Shown here in pieces: positions 26,789 to 36,677 of a stretch of DNA of 53,751 bases. The DNA is taken from contig CACYNE010000014.1 of assembly GCA_902775605.1 (NCBI GenBank), forward strand, positions 1 to 53,751, given 5' to 3'. The stretch comes from an uncultured Prevotellaceae bacterium. Lineage in GTDB: Bacteria; Bacteroidota; Bacteroidia; Bacteroidales; Bacteroidaceae. The translations under genes and the position numbers were made by a program. A model generated the notes under the pieces. It was not told where the DNA came from, did no database searches, and saw nothing but the letters and a program-made list of their open reading frames with translations. Each line of letters starts with the position of its first letter. Within the stretch, counting starts at the first letter, position 1.

Positions 26789-26896
26789 ATGAGGGACTGG
26801 TGAGGGTAGTGGAGGGTGAGGTGAGGGTCAGAGGCTTCCTCAACAGGCCTCCAGTCCTTTGTATATCGGTATTTCAAGAGATTTTGGTGAGGGTGC
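26789..26896 (-). repeat. Right arm of the small element, inverted
   Basis: Reverse complement of the left arm: inner iterons GGTGAGGGT at 26799-26828, core at 26848-26869 (complement CCGATATACAAAGG then ACTGGAGG), outer iteron GGTGAGGGTG at 26886-26895. Three point differences in the core region from the left arm. Confidence 0.85.
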
Positions 26897-27020
26897 CTCA
26901 AAAAAACAAAAAATAAAATACTATGATTCAAGAACAAGAGATTTTCAAGAAAGAAGCCATCTATGGCTATACCCGACAAGTATGTCGAGGATTATGAGTG
27001 GTGAGGGTTGAGCATGAAAG

Positions 27021-27057
27021 AAAGAGGATGCACTTCAATTTGACGAGCATCCTCTTT
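27021..27057 (-). terminator. Terminator of the metK-tyrS operon
   Basis: AAAGAGGATGC pairs with GCATCCTCTTT around a 15-base loop, 24 bases beyond the tyrS stop. Confidence 0.85.
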
Positions 27058-27080
27058 TCTCATATGATGTGCCTAAATGA

Positions 27081-28376
27081 TTATTTCACAGTAATGAGAT
27101 AATAGTTCTTCTTACCCTTCTGAGCCAGCAGGTACTTGCCGTCAATCAGGTCTTCGGCAGTGATGGCACGATTCTGGTCGGTGAGCTTCTCCTTGTTAAG
27201 AGAGACGCCGCCACCCTGCACCATCTTACGCATCTCGCCCTTAGAGGGAAAGACAGGAGCCACAGTGGTGAAGAGCTCTACAGCGGGCTGACCCAGCTGG
27301 TCCTTGGTAATCTCGAACTTCTCAACGCCGTCGAATACATCGAGGAAGGTCTGCTCGTCGAGCTTCTCAAGAGCTTCCTTGGTGGCCTTTCCAAACAGAA
27401 TGTTTGAGGCCTCGATAGCCATATCAAGGGCTTCGCGAGAGTGAACCAGCACGGTAACCTCTTCGGCCAGGCGCTTCTGCAGCACACGGCGACCGGGATC
27501 CTGCTTGTGCTCCTCGATGAGGGCATCGATGACGTCCTTCTCGAGCGAGGTGAAGATCTTGATATAGCGCTCGGCATCATCGTCGCTGACGTTGAGCCAG
27601 AACTGATAGAAGCGGTATGGTGTGGTGCGCTTGGGATCGAGCCAGATGTTGCCAGACTCGGTCTTGCCAAACTTCTTACCGTCGCTCTTGGTGATGAGGG
27701 GACAGGTGAGGGCGAAGGTCTCGACCTCGTTGCCCAGGGTGCGGCGGATCAACTCGGTGCCAGTGGTCATATTGCCCCACTGGTCGTTGCCACCCAACTG
27801 CAGTTTCACGCCCTTGTGCTGATAGAGGTAGAGGAAATCATAGCCCTGAAGGAGCTGATAGGTGAACTCGGTGAAGCTGAGACCATCGCGAGCAGTACCG
27901 TTGAGGCGCTGCTGTACACTCTCCTTGGCCATCATGTAGTTCACGGTGATATGCTTACCCACCTCGCGAGCAAAGTCAAGGAAGGTGAAGTTCTTCATCC
28001 AATCGTAGTTGTTCACCATCTCGGCAGCATTAGGCTCCTTAGAATCGAAGTCAAGGAACTTGGCCACCTGTGCCTTGATACACTCTTGGTTGTGACGCAG
28101 GGTCTCATCATTGAGCAGGTTGCGCTCCTGACTCTTACCGGAGGGGTCGCCAATCATACCTGTGGCACCTCCCACCAGGATGATGGGCTTATGACCACAA
28201 TGCTGCAGGTGACGCAGCATCATGATGCCACAGAGGTGACCAATGTGCAGTGAGTCGGCGGTGGGGTCGGTACCCAGGTAGGCCGTCACCATCTCCTTCT
28301 GCAGGAGTTCTTCTGTGCCTGGCATGATCTGTGCCAGCATTCCGCGCCATTTCAGCTCTTCTACAAAATTCTTCAT
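27081..28376 (-). CDS. tyrS: Tyrosyl-tRNA synthetase
   Basis: A 431-residue class Ic synthetase. The ATP motif HIGHLCG is near residue 41, the tyrosine pocket is in [11 protein letters not shown] near 195, and the KMSKS-type loop is KFGKTESG near 234. A C-terminal S4 RNA-binding domain follows (about 355-431, [10 protein letters not shown]). Length and motifs are normal for the bacterial TyrRS. It is last in the minus-strand operon that starts at metK, 64 bases after yidD, and is followed by a terminator. Confidence 0.97.
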   Translation of the reverse strand: MKNFVEELKWRGMLAQIMPGTEELLQKEMVTAYLGTDPTADSLHIGHLCGIMMLRHLQHCGHKPIILVGGATGMIGDPSGKSQERNLLNDETLRHNQECIKAQVAKFLDFDSKEPNAAEMVNNYDWMKNFTFLDFAREVGKHITVNYMMAKESVQQRLNGTARDGLSFTEFTYQLLQGYDFLYLYQHKGVKLQLGGNDQWGNMTTGTELIRRTLGNEVETFALTCPLITKSDGKKFGKTESGNIWLDPKRTTPYRFYQFWLNVSDDDAERYIKIFTSLEKDVIDALIEEHKQDPGRRVLQKRLAEEVTVLVHSREALDMAIEASNILFGKATKEALEKLDEQTFLDVFDGVEKFEITKDQLGQPAVELFTTVAPVFPSKGEMRKMVQGGGVSLNKEKLTDQNRAITAEDLIDGKYLLAQKGKKNYYLITVK

Positions 28377-28440
28377 ATTTCTTTTTTATTTTTGTTGTTT
28401 CGTTATGACGTTATATAGTTATTACGACTCTTTCCTTTTT

Positions 28441-28683
28441 CTACGGCACCGGGTCGTAACCGCTGCCGCCCCAAGGATTGCATCGCAGGATTCGCCAGAT
28501 GGCCAGTCGCAGGCCTTTAATGGGTCCATGTTTGATGATGGCTTCCTTGGCATATTGCGAACAGGTGGGCGTGAAGCGGCATGAGGGTGGCGTGAAGGGA
28601 CTGATGCACCGCTGATAGAAGATGATGGGTGCCAGCAGAATCCACTTCAGTATGAGTACGATAAAATGCCAGAGCCGCTTCAT
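28441..28683 (-). CDS. yidD: Membrane protein insertion efficiency factor YidD
   Basis: An 80-residue protein with a membrane-associating N-terminal helix, then the family signature [24 protein letters not shown] and [12 protein letters not shown]. YidD aids insertion of membrane proteins with YidC. It sits 12 bases after rnpA, the arrangement known from many bacteria, although rpmH and yidC are not here. Confidence 0.95.
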   Translation of the reverse strand: MKRLWHFIVLILKWILLAPIIFYQRCISPFTPPSCRFTPTCSQYAKEAIIKHGPIKGLRLAIWRILRCNPWGGSGYDPVP

Positions 28684-28695
28684 AATCCTTAAACC

Positions 28696-29085
28696 TCAAA
28701 ACCTCTTCGCTATGCGTTCGAGCAGGTTCTTCACCCGGCGGTCTATTTCGGCCGAGGGCTGCAACTGGTCGGAGAGCCAGACAAAGGCAATGACCAATAT
28801 CTGAGTAGGAGGCACCTTGTCTGCAAGCAGTGACTTTTGTCGACGATAGGCCTCGCGTATCTGCCGCTTCACGCGGTTGCGGTCAACGGCATGATGGAAC
28901 CGCTTCTTAGGAACGCTAATGAGCACCTGAACGGGCGGTTGCCCATCTTGGTGCTCGCTTTTCATGTATATGACTCTCAGCGGAAAGGCTGCCAGTGAAT
29001 GGCTATGGCCTCCGTTAAAAAGCTCGTCAATCAGTTTTTCGCTGACAACTCGCTCCCTTTTCTGAAATGTTGCTGGAGCCGTCAC
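28696..29085 (-). CDS. rnpA: Ribonuclease P protein component
   Basis: A 129-residue basic protein that helps RNase P RNA trim tRNA 5' ends. The RNR signature is DRNRVKRQIREAYR near residues 70-83, preceded by VPKKRFHHAV. The ATG at 29085 is preferred because the family start (FQKRERV) follows soon after. It lies 23 bases after hemD and 12 before yidD, so it shares their transcript. Confidence 0.94.
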   Translation of the reverse strand: MTAPATFQKRERVVSEKLIDELFNGGHSHSLAAFPLRVIYMKSEHQDGQPPVQVLISVPKKRFHHAVDRNRVKRQIREAYRRQKSLLADKVPPTQILVIAFVWLSDQLQPSAEIDRRVKNLLERIAKRF

Positions 29086-29108
29086 AAATATATATATTAC
29101 AATGAAGA

Positions 29109-29858
29109 TTAGTCTTCGTTCATCAGCAGATAGTGCTGCAAAGCGCCCGTCATTGAGGGATATTTCTCTGTGGGAGCCTGCAGATCCAATCGCAGACCGG
29201 CATCCGCCACAGCCTTGGCAGTGGCAGGACCGAAGGTGCCAATAGCAATTTCGCCCTGATTGAAGTCGGGGAAGTTTTTGGTGAGCGACTCAATACCTGA
29301 GGGACTGAAGAATATCAGCATGTCGTAGTCGAAGTTCTTAACCTCTTCCTCAGTGAAGTCGTTGCTCACAGTCTTATACATCACAACCTCCTTATGAATC
29401 AACTTCTTTGAGTCGAGCAGGTTGGCAATAGCATCATTATGCACATCGCTCATAGGCACCAGATACTTCTCGGTCTTATGCTTCACCATGGTAGGAATCA
29501 AATCATCTACCTTGCCTGTGGTGCCGAAGAACACCTTGCGTTTACGATACTGCACATACTTCTGGATATAGAGTGCAATGGTCTCGGTGACGCAGAAATA
29601 TTTCATGTCTTCAGGAATGGTGACACGCATTTCCTTGGCCAAGGTAAAGAAATGGTCGATGGCATGGCGCGACGTGAATACGACGGCCGTATAGTCCAGA
29701 ATACTAACCTTCTGGGTGCGGAATTCGCGGGCTGCCATACCCTCTACTTTGATAAAGGGACGGAAAACCAGTTCTACACCAAAGCGGTTAGCAATGTCAT
29801 AGTAAGGTGATTTCTCGCTTGTTGGCTTGGGCTGCGAAACCAAAATCTTCTTAATCAT
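29109..29858 (-). CDS. hemD: Uroporphyrinogen-III synthase
   Basis: A 249-residue two-domain enzyme that cyclises hydroxymethylbilane to uroporphyrinogen III. The N-terminal KKILVSQPKPT, the VFTSRHAIDHFF segment, and the C-terminal FFSPSGIESL and GTFGPATAKAVADAGL motifs are typical. The family is highly divergent, but this form is recognisable in Bacteroidetes. No other haem genes are adjacent, so it may feed sirohaem, corrin or haem synthesis elsewhere. It follows the DUF4271 gene by 11 bases. Confidence 0.88.
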   Translation of the reverse strand: MIKKILVSQPKPTSEKSPYYDIANRFGVELVFRPFIKVEGMAAREFRTQKVSILDYTAVVFTSRHAIDHFFTLAKEMRVTIPEDMKYFCVTETIALYIQKYVQYRKRKVFFGTTGKVDDLIPTMVKHKTEKYLVPMSDVHNDAIANLLDSKKLIHKEVVMYKTVSNDFTEEEVKNFDYDMLIFFSPSGIESLTKNFPDFNQGEIAIGTFGPATAKAVADAGLRLDLQAPTEKYPSMTGALQHYLLMNED

Positions 29859-29869
29859 TCTCTATTGTC

Positions 29870-30691
29870 CTAAAAATTTATTTTCAACATGTTGATAATC
29901 ATCACCATAGCACCCACGAAAATGAGTAAAGGTGTGATTTCGAGGGCACAAAAGTACAAAATATTTTGCAGAAAAAGCTTTTTTTGCCTAAAAAAGATAA
30001 GCCAAGACTTGTAAAATGTCATAATCTCATGGAAAATAACGATAAAACTAAAGTAAATGGCTACACTTTTTATCGATAAGTCAAAATATACCAGCAACAT
30101 GACCATCGGATAGAGTAGGATGCTCCAACAGGCAGTCATGAAGACCTGATCTTTTAGGTAAAGTATATTCTTTTTACCACCAAAGAACACCAAATTAATC
30201 ATTATCTGGAAACCCCATTTCCCAAAGAAGTAGAACAGAAACAGCGCCGACAGGATTAACACGATGATGGCATTGGTGCCTATCAGGAAATGTGGATTAA
30301 AGACTTCCGTGATGAACAGATTGGCCGAGATGCCCAGCAACAAACTGCAGATTATCACAAAAGTCATCATGACATTCATCTCGCCAGACGTCTCTCTGAC
30401 CGAGTCACTGTTTTCGCGAGGTGCACGAAACAGCATTTTCAGCTGACGAGTAAAGAGTCCGTAGGAATGAGTGCCGAGAAAAACAATCAGGCAAAAGCAT
30501 ACCAGTAGAATGACGGAGATGGTATTATCACTTCGCAGCGAATAAGGCACCTGTGTGCCTGGCATACCAAAACTACTGCTGTGTGCCTGAGTGGTACACA
30601 GCAGCGAGTCTTTTGAAAAATAGCCTTGGTTTAAATAGGTCTGTAGGCTATATCCCAGTGAGTCTGCGGCATTGTCTGAAGCCTGATTCAT
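29870..30691 (-). CDS. DUF4271 integral membrane protein
   Basis: A 273-residue protein with a soluble N-terminus of about 55 residues and then around seven membrane helices. The C-terminal TFYKSWLIFF and ILYFCALEITPLLIF match the DUF4271 pattern of Bacteroidetes. Function unknown. It sits between metK (9-base gap) and hemD (11-base gap) in a tight operon; an association with hemD is what I recall for this family, which could point to tetrapyrrole handling, but no binding residue proves it. Confidence 0.82.
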   Translation of the reverse strand: MNQASDNAADSLGYSLQTYLNQGYFSKDSLLCTTQAHSSSFGMPGTQVPYSLRSDNTISVILLVCFCLIVFLGTHSYGLFTRQLKMLFRAPRENSDSVRETSGEMNVMMTFVIICSLLLGISANLFITEVFNPHFLIGTNAIIVLILSALFLFYFFGKWGFQIMINLVFFGGKKNILYLKDQVFMTACWSILLYPMVMLLVYFDLSIKSVAIYFSFIVIFHEIMTFYKSWLIFFRQKKLFLQNILYFCALEITPLLIFVGAMVMIINMLKINF

Positions 30692-30700
30692 ATCCCTTGA

Positions 30701-31957
30701 TTAGAGTCCGAAGGTGCGTTTGATATCGTCCACACGATCCAACTTCTCCCATGTGAATAGCTCCACATCAATGGTTTTTGTCTCGTGATAATGGCTGGTG
30801 AAGGTCTTCTTTACCACCTCGGTCTGACGTCCCATGTGACCATAGGCAGCCGTCTCCAGATACATGGGCTGGCGAAGTTTCAGCGTGCGCTCGATAGCCT
30901 TTGGACGCAAATCAAAGAGTTCCTCAATCTTCTTGGCAATCTCGCCGTCGCTCATCTTAACGTTAGAGCGTCCGTAGGTGTTCACGTAGATGTTCATGGG
31001 CTTGGCCACACCGATGGCATAGCTCACCTGCACCAGCATCTCGTCGGCCACGCCAGCAGCCACCATGTTCTTGGCAATGTGACGTGCTGCATAGGCTGCC
31101 GAACGGTCCACCTTGGAAGAGTCCTTTCCACTGAAGGCACCACCACCATGAGCACCCTTGCCTCCGTAGGTATCAACAATAATCTTACGACCCGTCAGAC
31201 CAGTGTCGCCATGAGGGCCGCCAATCACGAACTTACCTGTGGGGTTGACATAGTATTTGATGTCGTCGTTGAACAGATCCAGCACCTCTTTACGCTGAAT
31301 CTGTGCTTTCACACGGGGAATTAGGATGTTGATAACGTCGTCCTTAATCTTTGCCAGCATCTTCTCGTCTTCATCGAACTCATCGTGCTGTGTGGATACC
31401 ACAATGGTGTCGATGCGTTCAGGAATGCCTGCATCACTGTACTGGATGGTCACCTGACTCTTTGAGTCGGGGCGCAGATAGGTCATCTGCTTGCCTTCCT
31501 TACGGATATCGGCCAGTGTGCGCATGAGAAGATGTGCCAGGTCAAGTGATACAGGCATATAGTTCTCTGTCTCGTTGGTGGCATAGCCAAACATCATGCC
31601 CTGGTCGCCAGCGCCCTGATCTTCGTCTTCCTCACGGTCCACGCCACGGTTAATGTCAGCGCTCTGCTCATGGATAGCGGTCAGGATGCCGCACGAGTTT
31701 CCGTCAAACTGATATTCTGCTTTGGTATATCCAATCTTCTTGATAGTATTGCGTGCAATGGTTGGAAGGTCGATGTACACATCACTGTGTACCTCGCCCA
31801 TAATCACAACCTGACCAGTAGTGACAAAGCTTTCGCAAGCCACACGGGCATGGTCGTCATAGGCCAGGAACTGATCCAAGATAGCGTCCGAAATCTGGTC
31901 GGCCACTTTGTCGGGATGTCCCTCTGATACTGATTCTGATGAAAATAAATATGACAT
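30701..31957 (-). CDS. metK: S-adenosylmethionine synthetase
   Basis: A 418-residue cytoplasmic enzyme joining methionine and ATP to form SAM. The N-terminal [15 protein letters not shown], the [12 protein letters not shown] motif near residue 117 and the glycine-rich [19 protein letters not shown] near 272 are intact. Slightly longer than E. coli MetK (384) through short inserts common in Bacteroidetes. First gene of the operon metK-DUF4271-hemD-rnpA-yidD-tyrS. Its promoter lies beside the terminator of the upstream M16 gene. Confidence 0.97.
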   Translation of the reverse strand: MSYLFSSESVSEGHPDKVADQISDAILDQFLAYDDHARVACESFVTTGQVVIMGEVHSDVYIDLPTIARNTIKKIGYTKAEYQFDGNSCGILTAIHEQSADINRGVDREEDEDQGAGDQGMMFGYATNETENYMPVSLDLAHLLMRTLADIRKEGKQMTYLRPDSKSQVTIQYSDAGIPERIDTIVVSTQHDEFDEDEKMLAKIKDDVINILIPRVKAQIQRKEVLDLFNDDIKYYVNPTGKFVIGGPHGDTGLTGRKIIVDTYGGKGAHGGGAFSGKDSSKVDRSAAYAARHIAKNMVAAGVADEMLVQVSYAIGVAKPMNIYVNTYGRSNVKMSDGEIAKKIEELFDLRPKAIERTLKLRQPMYLETAAYGHMGRQTEVVKKTFTSHYHETKTIDVELFTWEKLDRVDDIKRTFGL

Positions 31958-31987
31958 ATAACTATCTGATTTTTATAAATTTGGGTG

Positions 31988-32019
31988 CAAAGGTACTCAC
32001 TTTTTGGCAAATAACCAAA
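31988..32019 (-). promoter_or_regulatory. Promoter of the metK operon
   Basis: Minus-strand TTTG (32016-32019), 20 bases, TACCTTTG (31988-31995); leader about 25 bases. Confidence 0.82.
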
Positions 32020-32055
32020 AAAACGGCCTGATTCTCATTGAGAGCAGGCCGTTTT
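32020..32055 (-). terminator. Terminator of the DASS-M16 operon
   Basis: AAAACGGCCTG pairs with CAGGCCGTTTT, with an inner TCTC/GAGA extension; T runs on the minus-strand side. It abuts the -33 box of metK. Confidence 0.9.
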
Positions 32056-32075
32056 CCTTATTTTTATCAATTTTC

Positions 32076-34895
32076 TTACTCTTCCGGCAACATGATGACC
32101 TCAGCACGATTGCCAGGCTTCAGGAACTCCTGCATGAAGGCAGCAATGCTTTCGGGCGTCTGTGCCTGCACAGCCTGTTTGTAGTCTGTGTGGGTATCCA
32201 CATTGTAGTCGCGCAAACGGCCGATGGTGCGAATCCAGTAGTTGTTGGTTTTAGCCTGGTCGTCCACGTTCTTCAGCATGTATTCCTTAACCTTGTTCAA
32301 CTTCTCAAGGTCAACACTCTTTGTCATGTTGTTCACCTCATCGAGCATAATCTTCGTGGCCACATCACCCTTTTCGGGCTTCATGGGGCAATAGGCGAGG
32401 ACTGTACCCACGGTACGGTAATCATCGCGGCTTAGTCCGCCCTGTGCCATCACACTATAGGCAGCACTGGCCTCCTCACGAATCTTCTCGATGTAGATCA
32501 TTGACAGGATTTGTCCCACCATGTCGGCACGAACGATATTTTCGAGTGTGTACTTCATGTCGGTGTTAGCCCACACCATCACAGCAATAGCCTTAGGTGT
32601 CTCCATCTTGCGCTTGAAGTCATTGATGACCTCGCCCTTGAACACCTCGTCAACATCCTTGCCCTTTACTACCTTCTTGGCATTGCCAGGCAGCGAAGCC
32701 AGATACTTTTCGATGAGCGGACGGATGGTAGCCTCGTCATAGTTACCAACGATGGTGAAGGTGAAGGCAGCAGCATTGCTGGTCTGCTCCTTGGCCATCT
32801 GTAGGATGCGGTCGTAGTTTACCTGCTTCAGGTCATCCATTGACAGTGGTGCAAGACGCTTGCTGTGGTTCTGGATGGTCTGTGTCAAAGAGTCGCTGAA
32901 CACAGCCTCGGGCTGCAGCAGCTTGTTCTTCAGCATCAGCTCGGTGGTCTTCATCACATTGTCATAAGACTCCTGATCCTTATTAATCTTAGTGAAGTAG
33001 AGGTACACCAATTGCAGCATGGTCTCCACATCATTGGGAGTTGATGAGCCAGTGATGTTGGCACGATCAAGCCCCAGTACCAAACTGGCACTGGCAATCT
33101 TACCTGCCATGGCCTTCTCCAACTCTGTGTGCGAGAAGTTGCCCAGTCCGCTGGCCTCAATGGCATCGTTGAACATCTTGATGTTAGCGAAATCCTTCTC
33201 ACCATAGAGTGAGCTGCCACCAAAGCCCTCAGAAGCGAGGATAACCTGGTCTTTCTTCAAGTCGGTATGTTTCAGGATGACTTTAGCGCCATTGCTCAGG
33301 GTCAGTTCCTTATAGTCGAACTTCTTGCCAGCCACCTCTTTCACAATCTTGCCAGCCTTAGGCATATCGGTGATCAGGGGCTCGTTCTTCACGTTATCAA
33401 CATAAGCCTCAATCTGAGTGGCACGGCCCTCGTCGATAGCTTTCTTCAGTGAAGCTTCGGTAGGATAGACGGCACCCTCCTTTTCCTGGTTCATGTTGAG
33501 CACCACCATGTTAGAGTCCTTGTCCTCGAAGAACTGTCCCATAAGCTGGTTAACAGTCTCCAGAGGCAATGCGGGCACCAACTGCTTCATCACCTGATAG
33601 TAGTCATCCAGGCTGGGGATGGGCTCCTTGTTCAGGTAGTGCTGTACGTACTTGCTAACAAACTGGCTGTTGAAGCGCTTCTCCTTGTTAGAGTACTGCT
33701 TGTCCAACTGACTGGTGAAGTTCTGCTTATAACGCTGATACTCAGTAGCAGTGAAGCCAAACTTAGCAGCACGGCGAGCCTCAATGAAGGCAGCCTTCAG
33801 AGCGGCCTCTGTCTGACCTTCCTTAGGCAGTACACTCACTTCAAAGGCATCCTTTGTCTTAGAGAGCAGATACTGGCCATAACCTACGCTGCCCTGCAAG
33901 AAGGGACAGTCGGCCTTCTGAGCCAACTCAGCCAGACGATCGTTGAGCATACCCATGCAGGCATCCTTCAGATAGTCGATAACCAGATACTGCATGCTCT
34001 CCTTGATCTCATCGGGAATAGGATCGCTCTTGAACATCAGCTCCACGATGCTGTACTGCATCTCCTTATCCTTGTCAACCACGATGATGGCCTCTTTGTT
34101 GTCGGGCACAGCCTCAACCACCACAGGAGCGGGGTTCTCTGGCATCTTGATAGGAGCAAACAGATCCTTGATCTTCTGCTCTACCTTGTTCACATCAACA
34201 TCACCCACCACAATGATGGCCTGGTTGTCAGGACGATACCACTTCTCATAGTAAGCACGCAGCACTTCGGGCTTGAAGTTATCAATAATCTCCATCAAGC
34301 CGATAGGCATGCGGTGACCATACTTTGAATTGGGATACAAGCGAGGAAGGTCGCGCTCCAGCATACGCATCTGGGCGCTGGTACGCATACGCCATTCCTC
34401 ATGAATGACGCCACGCTCTTTGTCAATCTCGTCTGCCTCCAGAAGCAGACCGTCGGCCCAGTCGTGGAGAATCAGCAGACAAGAGTCAATGATGCCCTCG
34501 CGCGTCGTGGGTACATTACTTATATTATATACAGTTTGATCGATAGAGGTGTAAGCATTGAGATCATGACCAAACTTCACACCGATGGTCTCACACCACT
34601 TCACGATATCATTACCCTTGAAGTTCTCTGTGCCATTGAAGCACATGTGCTCCAAGAAGTGAGCCAGACCGCGCTGTTCATCATTCTCCTGAATGGAACC
34701 TACGCGCTGAGCGATATAGAACTCCGCACGCTGCTCGGGCCATGCATTATGACGGATGTAATAGGTAAGACCATTTTCCAGCTTACCGATTTTCACATCG
34801 GGGTCAACAGGCACCGCAGGCATTTGCTGTGCTATCGTGGTTGTTACGCCTGCCAGAATCAGCGAAGCGGTAATAAACAGTTTTCTAATGCTCAT
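32076..34895 (-). CDS. M16 family zinc metallopeptidase (PqqL-like)
   Basis: A 939-residue exported protein with a signal peptide ending near residue 22. The inverted zinc motif HxxEH is in AHFLEHMCFNGT near residue 80, and the third ligand Glu is in ERGVIHEEW about 75 residues later. Two M16 repeats of the pitrilysin/PqqL kind follow, the second half lacking the zinc site as usual. Probably degrades peptides in the periplasm, the substrates being unknown. It follows the DASS transporter by 27 bases and ends at a strong terminator. Confidence 0.92.
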   Translation of the reverse strand: MSIRKLFITASLILAGVTTTIAQQMPAVPVDPDVKIGKLENGLTYYIRHNAWPEQRAEFYIAQRVGSIQENDEQRGLAHFLEHMCFNGTENFKGNDIVKWCETIGVKFGHDLNAYTSIDQTVYNISNVPTTREGIIDSCLLILHDWADGLLLEADEIDKERGVIHEEWRMRTSAQMRMLERDLPRLYPNSKYGHRMPIGLMEIIDNFKPEVLRAYYEKWYRPDNQAIIVVGDVDVNKVEQKIKDLFAPIKMPENPAPVVVEAVPDNKEAIIVVDKDKEMQYSIVELMFKSDPIPDEIKESMQYLVIDYLKDACMGMLNDRLAELAQKADCPFLQGSVGYGQYLLSKTKDAFEVSVLPKEGQTEAALKAAFIEARRAAKFGFTATEYQRYKQNFTSQLDKQYSNKEKRFNSQFVSKYVQHYLNKEPIPSLDDYYQVMKQLVPALPLETVNQLMGQFFEDKDSNMVVLNMNQEKEGAVYPTEASLKKAIDEGRATQIEAYVDNVKNEPLITDMPKAGKIVKEVAGKKFDYKELTLSNGAKVILKHTDLKKDQVILASEGFGGSSLYGEKDFANIKMFNDAIEASGLGNFSHTELEKAMAGKIASASLVLGLDRANITGSSTPNDVETMLQLVYLYFTKINKDQESYDNVMKTTELMLKNKLLQPEAVFSDSLTQTIQNHSKRLAPLSMDDLKQVNYDRILQMAKEQTSNAAAFTFTIVGNYDEATIRPLIEKYLASLPGNAKKVVKGKDVDEVFKGEVINDFKRKMETPKAIAVMVWANTDMKYTLENIVRADMVGQILSMIYIEKIREEASAAYSVMAQGGLSRDDYRTVGTVLAYCPMKPEKGDVATKIMLDEVNNMTKSVDLEKLNKVKEYMLKNVDDQAKTNNYWIRTIGRLRDYNVDTHTDYKQAVQAQTPESIAAFMQEFLKPGNRAEVIMLPEE

Positions 34896-34922
34896 GGTTT
34901 TCTAATCAAATATAGTCGTTTT

Positions 34923-36428
34923 TTAAAGCACCTTCATGACACCCATCAGGTAAACCAAGCTAAAGCCGAATACCATAGAGATGATACCCATGATGATACC
35001 AACCTTTGCCATATCCTTCTGCTGTACTAGGTTGGTAGAGAAAGCCAACGCATTTGGTGGAGTAGAGATAGGCAGAATCATAGCACTTGATGCTGCGATG
35101 GCCACACCAATCAGGACGGTAGGTGTACCACCAATAGGATCGAGCTTGTCGCCCATGGCACCACAAACGATAGCCAGGATAGGCATCAGCAGGGCTGCTG
35201 TAGCAGAGTTAGAAATAAAGTTACTCAGCAGATAGCAGATGGCACCGCCGAGAATCAAGATAAGCAGGGGTGAGAAGGTATCGAAGGGAATACTTTCGAT
35301 GGCATTCTCTGCCAAACCAGACTTGTTCAATCCATAACCTAATGCGAAACCGCCGGCTACCATCCAGATGACACTCCAGTTGATTTGCTCCAAGTCACGC
35401 TTGTTGATAACACCTGTCAGGGCAAAGATACAGAAGGGAATCATAGCCACGGTGTTGGCATTGATACCAGTGAAACGGTCGGTCAGCCACAGAGCGATGG
35501 TGACGAAGAATGTAACGATGACCACATTGGAATGGAAACCTTTCTTCATCTCACCGTCGATATTCAGTACGATGGTCTTCTGTGTGAAGGGGAACATTTT
35601 CTTCAGGATCATCCAACTGATAAACAGCAGAAGGATGACCAGCGGGAACATGAACATCATCCACTGACCGAAGCCTAGTCCCATGTTCAGACCCTCAGGG
35701 TCGTTCAGGTATTTCAGGGCGATATTATTCGGAGGTGTGCCGATAGGCGTACCCATACCACCCAGGTTGGCAGCTACGGGAATACTCAGCGCCAAAGCGA
35801 TACGGCCTTTTCCTTCAGGAGGTAACTGGCGGAACACGGGTGTCAGGAACGTCAGCATCATGGCTGCAGTGGCCGTGTTTGACACGAACATAGAGAACAG
35901 GCCGGTTACGAGCAGGAAGCCCAGCAGCACCATCTCGCTTCTTGTTCCGAAAGGCTTCAGCAACACCTTGGCCAACTGGGCATCAAGACCAGTTTTCGTG
36001 GCTGCGATAGCCAGGACAAATCCACCGATAAACAGCATGATGACAGGATCAGCAAACGTGGCCATCACACCCTTATAGCTGAGCAACGTACCCACTTCCT
36101 CTTCATTGACCATCGGCAAGATACCACTGTCGGTACAGAAGAGTAGCATCAAGACGATGACTGCCACAGACGTAGCCCATGAAGAGACGACCTCCAAGAT
36201 CCACATCAAAGTGGCAAAGGCGAAGATGGCAATAACACGCTGTTGAATAACAGTCAGATTGTGGATGCCATACCATTCTGCAGGCATATTCCAAAGCAAA
36301 AGTGTTACCAGCGTCACAAGTGCAATCTTCATGATGCGCTTTGCAGCATTGCTTGGCTGATATTTGTGTTCGTGGCGGAAATTACGGGCCGCCTCTACAA
36401 TGTGTAGACCCCTGTAATTACTTAGCAT
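34923..36428 (-). CDS. DASS/SLC13 family anion:Na+ symporter
   Basis: A 501-residue membrane protein of the divalent anion:sodium symporter family with about 11 helices. Both family Ser-Asn-Thr type motifs are visible, SNTATAAMML near residue 185 and SNSATAALLMP near 410, which build the sodium and dicarboxylate sites. Likely substrates are succinate, fumarate, malate or citrate; the exact one cannot be read. The N-terminal ~30 residues before the first helix are basic; an internal Met at about residue 33 (MKIALVTLV) is an alternative start. First gene of a two-gene operon with the M16 protease. Confidence 0.9.
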   Translation of the reverse strand: MLSNYRGLHIVEAARNFRHEHKYQPSNAAKRIMKIALVTLVTLLLWNMPAEWYGIHNLTVIQQRVIAIFAFATLMWILEVVSSWATSVAVIVLMLLFCTDSGILPMVNEEEVGTLLSYKGVMATFADPVIMLFIGGFVLAIAATKTGLDAQLAKVLLKPFGTRSEMVLLGFLLVTGLFSMFVSNTATAAMMLTFLTPVFRQLPPEGKGRIALALSIPVAANLGGMGTPIGTPPNNIALKYLNDPEGLNMGLGFGQWMMFMFPLVILLLFISWMILKKMFPFTQKTIVLNIDGEMKKGFHSNVVIVTFFVTIALWLTDRFTGINANTVAMIPFCIFALTGVINKRDLEQINWSVIWMVAGGFALGYGLNKSGLAENAIESIPFDTFSPLLILILGGAICYLLSNFISNSATAALLMPILAIVCGAMGDKLDPIGGTPTVLIGVAIAASSAMILPISTPPNALAFSTNLVQQKDMAKVGIIMGIISMVFGFSLVYLMGVMKVL

Positions 36429-36466
36429 TTTTGTATAATAATTCTATGGTTTTTAATTAACGGCTG

Positions 36467-36474
36467 CAAAGGTA
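36467..36474 (-). promoter_or_regulatory. -7 box of the DASS-M16 operon
   Basis: TACCTTTG on the minus strand, about 40 bases upstream of the DASS ATG. Confidence 0.75.
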
Positions 36475-36619
36475 GCAAAAAGTTACGATTAGCAAATCAA
36501 GAAGCCACTAATTCTTTTGAATAATAACTGTATAGACACGCAAAAGTGTACTTTTATCACATAATCATGGTATATTTGCCAAGTAGACTTTACAATTTTG
36601 TGATTTTCATCGGAATTTA

Positions 36620-36651
36620 TTTGGTCGTTACAAAAAGAATATCTACCTTTG
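36620..36651 (+). promoter_or_regulatory. Promoter of the thioredoxin-Omp28 operon
   Basis: TTTG (36620-36623), 20 bases, TACCTTTG (36644-36651); leader about 20 bases. Confidence 0.85.
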
Positions 36652-36677
36652 TCACCCAAAATAAAAACTAAGCAATA

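Larger units (their letters stand above)
26422..26896. mobile_element. Small inverted-repeat element, probable deletion derivative of a vapE element
   Basis: Two ~108-bp arms in inverted orientation (26422-26537 and 26789-26896), over 90% identical by eye, enclose about 250 bases. Each arm has an outer ACCCTCACC iteron or pair, a 22-bp core and an inner run of 3-4 ACCCTCACC-like iterons. The interior holds a 22-bp-period palindromic array and an apparent vapE 3' remnant ending 2 bases before the right arm. The plan matches the intact element at 51533-53312. No target duplication is visible. This element fills most of the 812-base gap between the coiled-coil lipoprotein and tyrS; the remaining 26900-27020 shows no gene. 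Confidence 0.6.

Noticed and set aside
26422-26896. CRISPR array
   Set aside because: The repeats are short iterons 9-11 bases apart without unique spacers of CRISPR length, and no cas gene is present.
26752-26979. Small open frame across the right arm of the small element
   Set aside because: It translates the iteron repeats and has no homology I can recognise.
26917-27000. A 24-codon peptide gene starting at the ATG near 26923
   Set aside because: Very short, no promoter, no recognisable homology; not distinguishable from chance.
27441-28253. Long open frame opposite tyrS
   Set aside because: Composition is that of a reverse-strand shadow of tyrS, with no start signal or recognisable domain.
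33639-34328. Long open frame opposite the M16 protease
   Set aside because: A shadow of the protease codons; Leu/His-rich without family features.
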